A stretch of 47,325 nt of DNA, from the NCBI GenBank assembly GCA_030523345.1, contig JAUNIR010000011.1, positions 1 to 47,325 of the forward strand, read 5' to 3'. The DNA comes from Lachnospiraceae bacterium. Its GTDB lineage: Bacteria; Bacillota; Clostridia; Lachnospirales; Lachnospiraceae. Of the stretch, positions 40,501 through 47,325 are shown one piece after another (the first letter of the stretch is position 1; the number at the start of each line of letters is the position of its first letter). The notes under the pieces were generated by a model. That model did not search any database and was not told where the DNA came from. It was given only the letters and a program-made list of their open reading frames with translations. Both the position numbers and the translations under genes were made by a program.

Positions 40501-41186
40501 TATTAAAACAAAATATAAGTGGAAATGAATTGCTATTTGAAAAACTTCCAAAGTTGTTTTCAATGACAGGGTTTCAGGAAACATTATCAGATAATGTGGG
40601 CGCAGTAAAGAAATACTACGATGATTATTTGAAAAATGTAAAAAAATGTTTGGCGAAGGAAACGAAGGAAGTGTTTATTCTTCCACAAAATAGAGATAAT
40701 GTAAACAAAATGTCATTATCTTCTGTGATTAAAGATTGGTGTGAATCTCTGGATCAGACCGTTTTTGAACAGCTGTTTACTGATGGTACAGAGAAGTGCC
40801 TTGGCTTGTTTAGGAGTATTACGAATGATGATGATCTTACGATAACAAGGCTTGCTAAACTTGCTACTGATTTGAGAATAGAAGATTGGGATGAAAAAGT
40901 TTCAGAGTTATATATAACCAGTATTAGGCGTTATAAGGAAACTGCAGAAGCACATCGTTCAGAATCGGCAGAGTCGCAGGAAACACAAAGTACAAGTACA
41001 TATCAGATTACATTTATGGATGATAGCGGAAAGGCTGTAACTAAAAGATTTAACAGCGTAGAAGGTACAGGCAAGGGAAGACTGTTACATAACCAGGTAA
41101 CAGCAGCGTTAGAATCTATGGGAAGAGCTATTTCTGATCAAGAGAAACGCCAGATTCTCATGGAGATACTAAAAAATTTATGTTAG
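37569..41186 (+). CDS. sspC: Very large P-loop ATPase, BrxC/SspC-like
   Basis: The start is at ATG 37569, 6 bases after AGGTGG. The 1205-residue protein has an unusual Walker A, 'VLIGAYGKGKSHIVLTIL' (near residues 58-75), and a Walker B-type 'GIYVIYDEFSKFLEA' near 240. 'LMLISHKEIANYI' follows, then 'YACYPLHPVSTFVLPRLSERVAQNERTLFTFI', a stretch characteristic of the BrxC/PglY and SspC group. The second half is helical with winged-helix-like pieces. In BREX and Ssp systems such ATPases are thought to load or move the modification complex on DNA. It sits between SspB-like and SspA-like genes. BrxC-like by motif, SspC-like by context. Confidence 0.8.
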   Translation: MSKMISVASGFQYSVNIGYDLNNDDKLKNFIPTRSALALMEDILLSTNPTSTERARVLIGAYGKGKSHIVLTILAMLMKRERSLFEKAMPKIQENPRLMQIVDNYYDSNNKILPVIITGSNTSLPQAFLLALQRTLSTNGLLDVMPETNYKAAVQVINRWEKDFPETYKKLKTELDMPIKQFVEALQNFDTEAYERFERIYPSLTAGSIFNPFLGFDVVDLYEEAVRGLKTKGYTGIYVIYDEFSKFLEANIKEASVSDTKMLQDFAEKCNRSGEAQMHLMLISHKEIANYIDKLPKQKVDGWRGVSERFKHIHLNNNFTQTYEIIGSAIQKKDTKWEKFCQNFAKSFEDIFQRYGKHNIFGDVDEEYLTKTLYACYPLHPVSTFVLPRLSERVAQNERTLFTFISAPGVSTLPAFLETYEDDHFELITPDLIYDYFEPLFKKEVYGGSIHENYVLTEMILDKLSEDSLERKIIKTLSLIYILEQFEKLQPSKDELVSIYSISYTPEEINQAIDNLIEKEYVIYLKRSNNFLRLKQTSGVDIRQKINDMVEVQSKKTTVKDTLNNSNFDNYIYPSRYNNERDMIRYFTFEFIDEDEVTDDVDWVLKSASIDADGVVYGVIPHSEDSISRLKDIILRTSEATESIIFILPRHFSEISDIVKEYNAVSILRDGANDDKVLFDEYEVIYEDLREVIGTFMRGYTRPEEYKSRYIYKGNEIAISRKAALTELMSAICDEVYSLTPIINNEAMNRNEITATANNSRNKIVAALLRNELEPNLGLTGSGQEVSIMRSTLIRTGIWEENEGLPKLNLKPTVVEHIDEMLAVIEDFIVETRQNGTMSFDELYFRLTSAEGKIGLRKGLIPIYLAVVMHEYKREIVISDQFGQVALSAETLLQINSKPDMFSLAYLDWDPEKESFVNRLAENFAEYIVDAERGANSYDYVVSAMRRWYMALPKYVKESKKGADGKKLPKAYQDLLKLLKQNISGNELLFEKLPKLFSMTGFQETLSDNVGAVKKYYDDYLKNVKKCLAKETKEVFILPQNRDNVNKMSLSSVIKDWCESLDQTVFEQLFTDGTEKCLGLFRSITNDDDLTITRLAKLATDLRIEDWDEKVSELYITSIRRYKETAEAHRSESAESQETQSTSTYQITFMDDSGKAVTKRFNSVEGTGKGRLLHNQVTAALESMGRAISDQEKRQILMEILKNLC

Positions 41187-41196
41187 GAGGACTGTG

Positions 41197-42342
41197 ATGG
41201 CATATTTTGATAATGCGGCAACTACATATCCAAAGCCGGAATGTGTATATGCCTTCATGGATGAATTTTACAGGAAAAGTGGTGGCAATGCAGGGCGTGG
41301 AGAACATTCTATGTCTACATCCGCCAGTGGTTTAATTGCGGATACAAGAAAGAAAATACAGATGTTGCTACATTGTCCTGCAAAGCAAGTTGTATTTACA
41401 CCAACAGCAACGATAGCTTTGAATATGATTATTCAAGGTATTATTGCAGATGGTGCAAAAAACATATATATAAGTCCTTTTGAGCATAATGCGGTCACAA
41501 GAACATTACATCATTTTGAAGACTATAATGAAATTACAGTGACACAATTAAGTGTTGAGAAAGACTTAAAATATGATATTGAAAAGATTAGATATCAGTT
41601 TGATGCGGTGAAACCCGATTTGGTAATAGTGAGTCATGCGAGTAATACTATTGGGTTGGTTGCTCCGGTAGAAGATATATTTTCATTAGCAAAGAAATAC
41701 GGCGCTACAACTTTGGTTGATATGGCACAGACAGCAGGGGTTGTCGATTGTAATGTTGGATTAACAACATTTGATTTTGCGGTATTTGCAGGTCATAAGA
41801 CACTATATGGACCTACAGGAATATCAGGTTTTATTATGAATCCAGCTATTAGATTACCAGCGGTCATATTTGGTGGAACTGGTTATGAATCGGCTAATCA
41901 GGATATGCCTGAAAGTATTCCTGAGAAGTATGAAATGGGAACATTAAATATTTCAGGGGTTGCAGGTCTTAATGCGGCGCTCGATTGGATACAAAGGACT
42001 ACAATCGAAGAATTAAAAAATAGAGAAGCATATAATAGACAAAAGCTTATAAATTTATTAGAAGAGTATGATTTTATTCGTATCGTAGGAAATGAACCTG
42101 GATGCAAATATGTTGGTATAGTATCTTGTTTGATTGACGAAATCAGTAGTGACAGTGCTGGTAGTGTATTTGATCAGCAGGGAATTGCGTTGAGAACAGG
42201 ATTGCACTGTGCACCATTAGCGCACCAGTTTATCGGAACATATCCTGCGGGGACAATAAGATTTAGTGTTAACTACTTTACATCAGAGCAGGATTTTGAA
42301 GAACTTAGAAATGCATTAGATTATATAGAAGAAAATTTGTAG
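41197..42342 (+). CDS. sspA: Cysteine desulfurase, SspA/DndA-like
   Basis: The ATG at 41197 has AGGAGG 6 bases upstream; the GTG three bases earlier is less likely. The 381-residue protein is a class V aminotransferase-fold enzyme with 'YFDNAATTYPKP' and 'NAGRGEHSMSTSAS'. The PLP lysine is in 'DFAVFAGHKTLYGPTG' (K201) and the catalytic cysteine in 'GIALRTGLHCAPLAHQFIGT' (C338). It belongs to the EF2568-like group of desulfurases rather than the IscS/NifS housekeeping type. It takes sulfur from cysteine as a persulfide and would hand it to the Fe-S PAPS-reductase-like protein. Position inside the operon, with no fe-s assembly genes nearby, supports a dedicated role in DNA sulfur modification. 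Confidence 0.88.
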   Translation: MAYFDNAATTYPKPECVYAFMDEFYRKSGGNAGRGEHSMSTSASGLIADTRKKIQMLLHCPAKQVVFTPTATIALNMIIQGIIADGAKNIYISPFEHNAVTRTLHHFEDYNEITVTQLSVEKDLKYDIEKIRYQFDAVKPDLVIVSHASNTIGLVAPVEDIFSLAKKYGATTLVDMAQTAGVVDCNVGLTTFDFAVFAGHKTLYGPTGISGFIMNPAIRLPAVIFGGTGYESANQDMPESIPEKYEMGTLNISGVAGLNAALDWIQRTTIEELKNREAYNRQKLINLLEEYDFIRIVGNEPGCKYVGIVSCLIDEISSDSAGSVFDQQGIALRTGLHCAPLAHQFIGTYPAGTIRFSVNYFTSEQDFEELRNALDYIEENL

Positions 42343-42359
42343 GAGGGAGGAACTGCTTC

Positions 42360-44576
42360 ATGGGATTTAAAGATCACAAAGTTAAGAGTGAGTATAGATC
42401 ACTAATAGATAATGTGGTTCAGGATTTTTATATCCCGTTGTTACGTGAATCTGTGTCATATAAAAGAGCAGTTGGTTTTTTCTCATCTTCATCGTTAGTA
42501 GAAATTTCTAAAGGTATTGCAGAAATGGCTTCGGAAGGTGGAAAGATTCAGATTGTAGCATCACCATATCTTTCAGATGAAGACATAGAGGCAATAAAAA
42601 AGGGATATGATGACAGAAATCAAATCATAGAAAAGGCTTTATTAGCTCAGATTGCAGAAAAACCTACCGATTACTATTCTATGGAGAGACTTAATCTGCT
42701 TGCTTCTTTGATAGCGGATGGAGTTATGGATATCCGAATTGCATATACAGAAGATCAACATGGAATTGGTATGTACCATGAAAAAATGGGAATTATTGAA
42801 GATGCGGCAGGAGATAAGATAGCATTTTCAGGATCTAATAATGAATCTGCTACAGCGATGTCCATAAATTACGAAACAATGGATGTATTTAGAAGCTGGG
42901 GGGATCCGAGCGAAATTGAAAGGGTACGTTTAAAAGAGAATGCATTCTATTCAATATGGCATAACACAGAGCCCAATATCAAGGTTTTAGAATTTCCTAA
43001 TATAACAGATGCATTAATAGAAAAGTATAGAAGAAGATCACCTAACTTTAATATTGATAAAGATCAATTTGCAAGGCGCATGTTAACATATGCAACAAAG
43101 GCAAGTGAAATTATTAGAGATAGTCAGGGACCTATAGGGGCACGTATCCCAGAAGATATTGAACTGCGTGAATATCAAAAGGAAGCTATAGCATCCTGGG
43201 TGGGAGAAAACTATCGTGGAATTTTTGATATGGCAACTGGTACGGGAAAAACATTAACAGGATTAGGTGCTATTTCAAAGTTGTCAGAAGATCTTCATGA
43301 TGTTCTAGCGGTTATTATTGTGTGTCCGTATCAGCACCTGGTAGAGCAATGGGTTGAGGATATTGTACGATTTAATATAAAGCCGATTATTGGTTATAGT
43401 AGTTCACCACAAAAAGACTGGAAGAAGAGATTAGCTAAAGCGGTTCGTGATCAAAAATTGCGAAGAGAAAAAAGTTTCTTCTGCTTTGTATGTACAAATG
43501 CTACTTTTACAAATTCAACTGTTCAGGAAGAAATTAGTAAAATACAATCATCGGTTCTTTTGGTGGTGGATGAGGCTCATAATTTTGGAGCGAGAAGCCT
43601 TTCAAGATTGTTGGATGATAGATTTACATATAGATTAGCTCTTTCTGCTACATTGGATAGACATAGAGATGATGAAGGTACAGCTTTTCTATATGATTTC
43701 TTTGGAAAGAAGTGTATAGAGTATTCACTAGAAAAAGCAATCGAACAGGATAAGCTTACTAAATATAAGTATTATCCATTACCAGTGTATTTGACGGATG
43801 AGGAACTTGAAAAGTATGAGCAGAAGTCATATGAAATGTCAAAGTGCTTAATAAAAGGTAAGGATGGTAAATATAAGCTTAATAAACGCGGGGAAATTCT
43901 TGCAATGGAAAGAGCAAGAATTGTTGCCGGAGCGAGTCAGAAATTGGAAGCCTTGAGGGAGTATATGGCTTCTTATGCAGATGATAATAATATTCTGGTT
44001 TACTGTGGGGCTACGAATGTGATTGACGAAAAGGCGGACAGTTCTAATACAGAGGAGGAAGATATTCGTCAGATAGAAGCTGTTACAAGAATTCTTGGAA
44101 ATGAGTTTCATATGGAAGTGGCAAAATTCACTTCAGAAGAAAACATGGAAACAAGAGCAACCATTAAAGAACAGTTTCAAAAAGGAGACAGACTACAAGC
44201 AATTGTTGCAATCAAGTGTCTTGATGAAGGTGTGAATATTCCAGGAATAAGAACGGCTTTTATTTTGGCAAGTACAACAAATCCAAAGGAATATATTCAG
44301 CGTAGAGGACGTGTATTAAGAAAGGCTGACAATAAACCGTTTGCAGAAATATATGACTTTGTTACATTACCAAGAGAATTAGATGCTGTTTCAGGATTGA
44401 CCACAGAGCAGGCGCAAAGAGACTTATCTCTTGTGAAAAATGAACTTGCAAGAATCAAAGAATTTGGAAGACTATCTATGAATTCAATGGAAGCAAATGA
44501 TTTGATTTGGGATATACAAGAAGCATATCATATCACAGAAGATGTCGATGATGATTCAGAAAGGACGGATCTTTGA
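42360..44576 (+). CDS. PLD-nuclease/superfamily 2 helicase fusion
   Basis: The 738-residue protein has an N-terminal phospholipase-D-like domain: 'KIQIVASPYLSDEDIEAI', then the HxK motif at 140-142 ('GMYHEKMGII') with 'FSGSNNES' at about 157-163. An SF2 helicase follows: Q-type 'LREYQKEAIASW', Walker A 'DMATGTGKTLTGL' (292-298), 'VVDEAHNFG' (DEAH 404-407), 'RLALSATLDR' and motif VI 'YIQRRGRVLRKAD'. Such fusions occur with DNA-modification and restriction genes. This one could remodel DNA for modification, or cut unmodified DNA. GGAGGGAGGA lies 9 bases before the ATG. It is the only clear nuclease-like gene of the cluster within the window. Confidence 0.85.
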   Translation: MGFKDHKVKSEYRSLIDNVVQDFYIPLLRESVSYKRAVGFFSSSSLVEISKGIAEMASEGGKIQIVASPYLSDEDIEAIKKGYDDRNQIIEKALLAQIAEKPTDYYSMERLNLLASLIADGVMDIRIAYTEDQHGIGMYHEKMGIIEDAAGDKIAFSGSNNESATAMSINYETMDVFRSWGDPSEIERVRLKENAFYSIWHNTEPNIKVLEFPNITDALIEKYRRRSPNFNIDKDQFARRMLTYATKASEIIRDSQGPIGARIPEDIELREYQKEAIASWVGENYRGIFDMATGTGKTLTGLGAISKLSEDLHDVLAVIIVCPYQHLVEQWVEDIVRFNIKPIIGYSSSPQKDWKKRLAKAVRDQKLRREKSFFCFVCTNATFTNSTVQEEISKIQSSVLLVVDEAHNFGARSLSRLLDDRFTYRLALSATLDRHRDDEGTAFLYDFFGKKCIEYSLEKAIEQDKLTKYKYYPLPVYLTDEELEKYEQKSYEMSKCLIKGKDGKYKLNKRGEILAMERARIVAGASQKLEALREYMASYADDNNILVYCGATNVIDEKADSSNTEEEDIRQIEAVTRILGNEFHMEVAKFTSEENMETRATIKEQFQKGDRLQAIVAIKCLDEGVNIPGIRTAFILASTTNPKEYIQRRGRVLRKADNKPFAEIYDFVTLPRELDAVSGLTTEQAQRDLSLVKNELARIKEFGRLSMNSMEANDLIWDIQEAYHITEDVDDDSERTDL

Positions 44577-44578
44577 TT

Positions 44579-44743
44579 ATGGAAGAAATTAAAATTGATG
44601 ACAAGGCGATTGAACGTTTAAAGCGTAAAATCATTCTTCAGGAAAACATGAACCTAAAAACAAAAACAATGTCTGATCCGCAGATGGTTAGTTGGATTAA
44701 GAAGAAAATAGAGGAGGAAGCACAGTGTTACTTCAATCGATAA
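44579..44743 (+). CDS. 54-residue conserved-looking small protein overlapping the DndD-like gene
   Basis: An ATG two bases after the helicase stop opens a 54-codon frame (MEEIKIDDKAIERLKRKIIL ... EEEAQCYFNR) that ends 19 bases inside the next gene. It is helical and strongly charged, with no Cys pairs or membrane segment. It leaves no gap in the operon, and without it 148 bases would be empty, which argues for real coding. From memory, small proteins at this place are noted in some DNA-modification clusters, but I cannot verify that. It could be an assembly factor for the DndD-like ATPase or a reduced DndE equivalent; the latter is only a guess. Confidence 0.6.
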   Translation: MEEIKIDDKAIERLKRKIILQENMNLKTKTMSDPQMVSWIKKKIEEEAQCYFNR

Positions 44744-46719
44744 AACTGGAGAACTTCCGCCAGTTCCGAAATGAATCTATTGATTTTGCTGACGGAAACA
44801 ATGGTAAAAATGTAACTATTATTATTGGTGAAAATGGTACTGGTAAGACTACATTTGCTCAAGCATTTTTCTGGTGTCTTTATGGGGAAACTGAATTTTC
44901 AGATAAAAATATGCTTAACAAAGTAGTGGCTTCTGAATTACGCCCAGGACAAGAAGCAAAGGTTCAAGTAGTTCTGAAACTCAGGCATGGAGATGTAGAT
45001 TATACCTTGATTCGTGAACAGGTATATAGAAAGGACTCATCAAATAAGATTAAGTCAGATAATACTGTTTTTGATATAGCAAAAAAGGATGCTTCTGGTA
45101 ATACTTCATACATCAAGAAGTCCGCTTGTGAGAGTGAAGTTAAAGGAATTCTACCTAAGGAGTTATCGAGATACTTCTTTTTTGATGGTGAAAGAATTGA
45201 AAAGATGAGTAAAGATATCTCTAATGGAAAAAAGGCTGCGGATTTTGCCGATGCAGTAAAGGGATTGCTGGGACTAAACGGTATGTACAGTGCAATTCAG
45301 CATTTTAACCCTAGAGTACGAAGTAGTGTAATCAGCAACTATGAGGCTAGCTATAATTCTCAGAGTAATGCAAAGATTAAGGAATACACAGATACAATTA
45401 ATCGTTGTAATGCTGAAATTGAACAAATTGATTCCAGAATAGAGGAACTGGATTCTGAGATTGAGACAGCAACAGTGCGTAAGGGTGATAAGGTAAAAGA
45501 ATTAAAGCAGTATGAAGAGGGAGAAAAACTTCAGGAAGAAAAGGAAAAACTTCAGCGAAAAATAGCAGCTGCGGAAAAATCTAAGGCAAATGTATACAAA
45601 TTGATGTCTAAAGATTTTAATGGAAATCTAAGTTCTTTCTTTTCTATATCACTTATTCAACGTGCGCTTGAATTGTTGTCAGAAAAAGATTTTGCGGGAA
45701 AAGATATTCCATATATGCATGCAAAGACAATTGAATATCTTTTGAAACAGAAAGTATGCCTATGTGGAACTCATTTGGACGAGGGAACAATTCCTTATAC
45801 AAAAGTCAAAGAACTAATAGATTTTCTTCCTCCACAGTCAATAAGTACTACAATAGGAGATTTTAAGAAGGAATCAAAGAGAAGAGCAGTAGACAAAAAG
45901 GATTTATATGGACAGCTGGCTGATCATATGGCTGTTATTAGTCAGCAGGATGATGATCTTACAGATCTTAGAGATGATTTAGCTATTGTTGAAGGTAAAC
46001 TGAGTGGTGGTGATGTTCGTGATAAAGTACGAGCAATCAATCATGAGATTCAGGTGTGTGATCAAACTATCACGAAAGATAGAGCTGAAAGAGATAGAAA
46101 AATAGCTGATAAAGCACGTAAAGAAAGTGAAAGAGATCGTGCTGATACAGAACGTCGAAACCTTACTTTATTGGACGAGACCAATAAGAAGATTGAAATT
46201 TATAAGACATATGCAGAGAGAATATATAAAGAATTGTTAGTGGAATATTCTACCAGTGAGGAAAAAATAAGAACTCGTCTACAGACAACGATTAATGATA
46301 TTTTCAAGCAGATATATAATGGCGGATTGTATCTTGAAATTGATGAGAAGTACCATATTTCTGTGTATGTTACTGATTATGAAGGAGATGTTGAAACGTC
46401 TACAGCACAGAGTATATCAGTAATCTTTGCATTTATTACTGGAATAATAAAAATGGCACGAGATAATAGAAACTCGACAGATGAGGATACAAAGTTACTT
46501 TCATCTGAGCCTTATCCGCTTGTAATGGATGCACCATTATCAGCTTTTGATAAGAGAAGAATAAAGACTGTTTGTGAAGCTTTACCTGAAACCGCTGAAC
46601 AGGTAATTATCTTTATTAAAGATACTGATGGTGAACTTGCAGAAGATTACATGGGCGATAAGATTGGTAGCAGACATCACTTCGATAAGAAGAACGAGTT
46701 TGAGACAACATTAGTATAG
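44725..46719 (+). CDS. dndD: SMC/Rad50-like ATPase, DndD-like
   Basis: The 664-residue protein starts at GTG, with GAGGAGG 7 bases before it. It has an ABC head ('LLQSIKLENFRQFRNE', Walker A 'IIGENGTGKTTFAQAFFW' with GENGTGKT at 35-42) and the DndD-type 'LSRYFFFDGERIEKMSKDIS'. A central coiled coil (about 200-300 and 420-500) is broken by 'VCLCGTHLDEG', a possible metal hook. The C-terminal head has 'YPLVMDAPLSAFDKRRI' (Walker B/D-loop) and 'QVIIFIKDTDGEL'. Length and motifs fit DndD, the ATPase of the DndCDE modification complex. Finding it in one operon with SspB/SspC-like genes is unusual, since the Ssp system uses SspC instead. Confidence 0.83.
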   Translation: MLLQSIKLENFRQFRNESIDFADGNNGKNVTIIIGENGTGKTTFAQAFFWCLYGETEFSDKNMLNKVVASELRPGQEAKVQVVLKLRHGDVDYTLIREQVYRKDSSNKIKSDNTVFDIAKKDASGNTSYIKKSACESEVKGILPKELSRYFFFDGERIEKMSKDISNGKKAADFADAVKGLLGLNGMYSAIQHFNPRVRSSVISNYEASYNSQSNAKIKEYTDTINRCNAEIEQIDSRIEELDSEIETATVRKGDKVKELKQYEEGEKLQEEKEKLQRKIAAAEKSKANVYKLMSKDFNGNLSSFFSISLIQRALELLSEKDFAGKDIPYMHAKTIEYLLKQKVCLCGTHLDEGTIPYTKVKELIDFLPPQSISTTIGDFKKESKRRAVDKKDLYGQLADHMAVISQQDDDLTDLRDDLAIVEGKLSGGDVRDKVRAINHEIQVCDQTITKDRAERDRKIADKARKESERDRADTERRNLTLLDETNKKIEIYKTYAERIYKELLVEYSTSEEKIRTRLQTTINDIFKQIYNGGLYLEIDEKYHISVYVTDYEGDVETSTAQSISVIFAFITGIIKMARDNRNSTDEDTKLLSSEPYPLVMDAPLSAFDKRRIKTVCEALPETAEQVIIFIKDTDGELAEDYMGDKIGSRHHFDKKNEFETTLV

Positions 46720-46729
46720 GAGGCACGCT

Positions 46730-47266
46730 ATGTTTGATAAGCAATATCGTTTTAAGGGTAGACATGCTGTGCGTGTTGACCAATTGACAAGTGCATTTGA
46801 TGCTGAAAGTAAAGCACAGTTGTTTGGAAGAAATATTGATGTATATGCGAATGCACCGTTAATAGGTTTTTTATATGGGAGAACTGCAGAACCAGATGAC
46901 ACAAAGAACCCTGAAACAAACCAAGTTTTTAATCAGAATGTAATGGGTGATAGAGTTATTTATTCGCAGGAAGAATTGATGTTTAATTTTCGATTGATAA
47001 TGTTGCTTGATAAGCAATATGAACCTGATGAGGATAAAAGAATTGATAAAGCTTTTCGTCATATGGGAGAAGATCCAAAAGATGAAGAAAGATTTGATAG
47101 CTATGTAAGAGGCGGAGTTGATGTATTGTATGAAAAACTCATTGAAGGTGCATCTGAGCCGGATGATTACATTAATAAGTTATATGAGTTTGTAGAAGAA
47201 TTTCAAGATAGATTTAATTCAGAAATATCAAGTGATGACATTATGCAACTGTGTATAAAGAAATAA
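46730..47266 (+). CDS. Unrecognised 178-residue protein of the defence operon
   Basis: AGGAGG precedes the ATG. The protein is acidic and soluble: 'RFKGRHAVRVDQLTSAFDAE', 'LFGRNIDVYANAPLIGFLYGRTAEP', 'NVMGDRVIYSQEELMFNFRLIMLLDK', and a helical C terminus ('LYEFVEEFQDRFNSEIS'). It is in the place where dndE follows dndD in dnd operons. It does not match the short basic DndE that I know, and shows no nuclease motif. It starts 10 bases after the DndD-like stop, so the two are co-translated. It is probably an operon-specific partner of the DndD-like ATPase. Confidence 0.72.
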   Translation: MFDKQYRFKGRHAVRVDQLTSAFDAESKAQLFGRNIDVYANAPLIGFLYGRTAEPDDTKNPETNQVFNQNVMGDRVIYSQEELMFNFRLIMLLDKQYEPDEDKRIDKAFRHMGEDPKDEERFDSYVRGGVDVLYEKLIEGASEPDDYINKLYEFVEEFQDRFNSEISSDDIMQLCIKK

Positions 47267-47280
47267 TATGAGGAAAAAGA

Positions 47281-47325
47281 ATGGGGAGAGACTTAAGACA
47301 GGAGGCGCTTACATATCTGCTTGAA
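47281..47325 (+). CDS. Start of a further operon gene (cut by window edge)
   Basis: After AGGAAAAAGA an ATG at 47281 opens a frame of 15 codons (MGRDLRQEALTYLLE) that is still open at the edge. The other nearby ATG (47268) stops after 18 codons. Too little is visible to assign a family; it continues the same operon. Confidence 0.5.
   Translation, partial: MGRDLRQEALTYLLE

Noticed and set aside
34914-47325. Classification as BREX or DISARM
   Set aside because: The BrxC-like ATPase and PAPS-reductase protein recall type 4 BREX, and the PLD-helicase recalls DISARM. However no PglZ, methyltransferase, BrxL or DrmB gene is present in the window, while a cysteine desulfurase and a DndD-like ATPase are.

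Overview
The window looks like chromosomal DNA of a motile, low-GC Firmicute of the Lachnospiraceae type (Butyrivibrio/Roseburia-like). This rests on the flagellin/FliS pair, a clostridial-style tad pilus locus, a legionaminic-acid cluster beside flagellar genes, and the kind of mobile element present. No rRNA, tRNA or CRISPR array was seen, so the genus is an inference.

Positions 1-9940 hold a co-directional, tightly packed operon for a nonulosonic acid, most likely CMP-legionaminic acid: a PtmE-like nucleotidyltransferase (5' end missing), a PglD/NeuD-like acetyltransferase, NeuB/LegI, NeuC/LegG, NeuA/LegF, a LegB-like dehydratase and a LegC-like aminotransferase. Two LicD-family phosphotransferases with related C-terminal domains follow. 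The operon ends in a clear intrinsic terminator. Because flagellin lies nearby, flagellin glycosylation is the likely purpose. Positions 9994-19610 carry a TPR protein with a degenerate AAA-like C terminus behind a good promoter and a structured leader, glycogen branching enzyme, a large protein with a FliK-like tail, flagellin and FliS.

Positions 19753-23417 are the start of a tad (Flp) pilus locus in decay. A receiver-CpaF/TadA fusion is split by one in-frame TAA. TadB and TadC follow, and then a pilin gene stops after about 28 recognisable residues. I read that stop as the left junction of an integrated mobile element that runs beyond the right edge of the window.

The element begins with two small unknown genes. 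A leftward operon (29162 to 23939) encodes a large serine recombinase, two small proteins that share its unusual C-terminal domain, two ParB-like proteins and an XRE regulator. Then come divergent XRE regulators, a leftward protein made of two XRE-containing repeats, an excisionase-like protein, a DUF3847-like protein, a hairpin-rich presumed oriT and a MobA/MobL relaxase. No type IV secretion genes are visible, so it looks like an integrative mobilizable element.

The cargo (34640 to the end) is one long operon behind a small XRE regulator: a zinc-ribbon/PAPS-reductase/ferredoxin protein (SspD/DndC-like), a DUF4007 protein (SspB-like), a very large BrxC-like ATPase (SspC-like), a cysteine desulfurase (SspA/DndA-like), a PLD-nuclease/helicase fusion, an unlabelled 54-residue protein, a DndD-like SMC ATPase, an unrecognised 178-residue protein, and a gene cut by the window edge. 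This is a hybrid of the Ssp and Dnd DNA phosphorothioation systems and is the best candidate here for an under-described defence system. The sulfur route is plausible: desulfurase to the Fe-S ATP-pyrophosphatase to the DNA backbone. The chemistry itself is inference.
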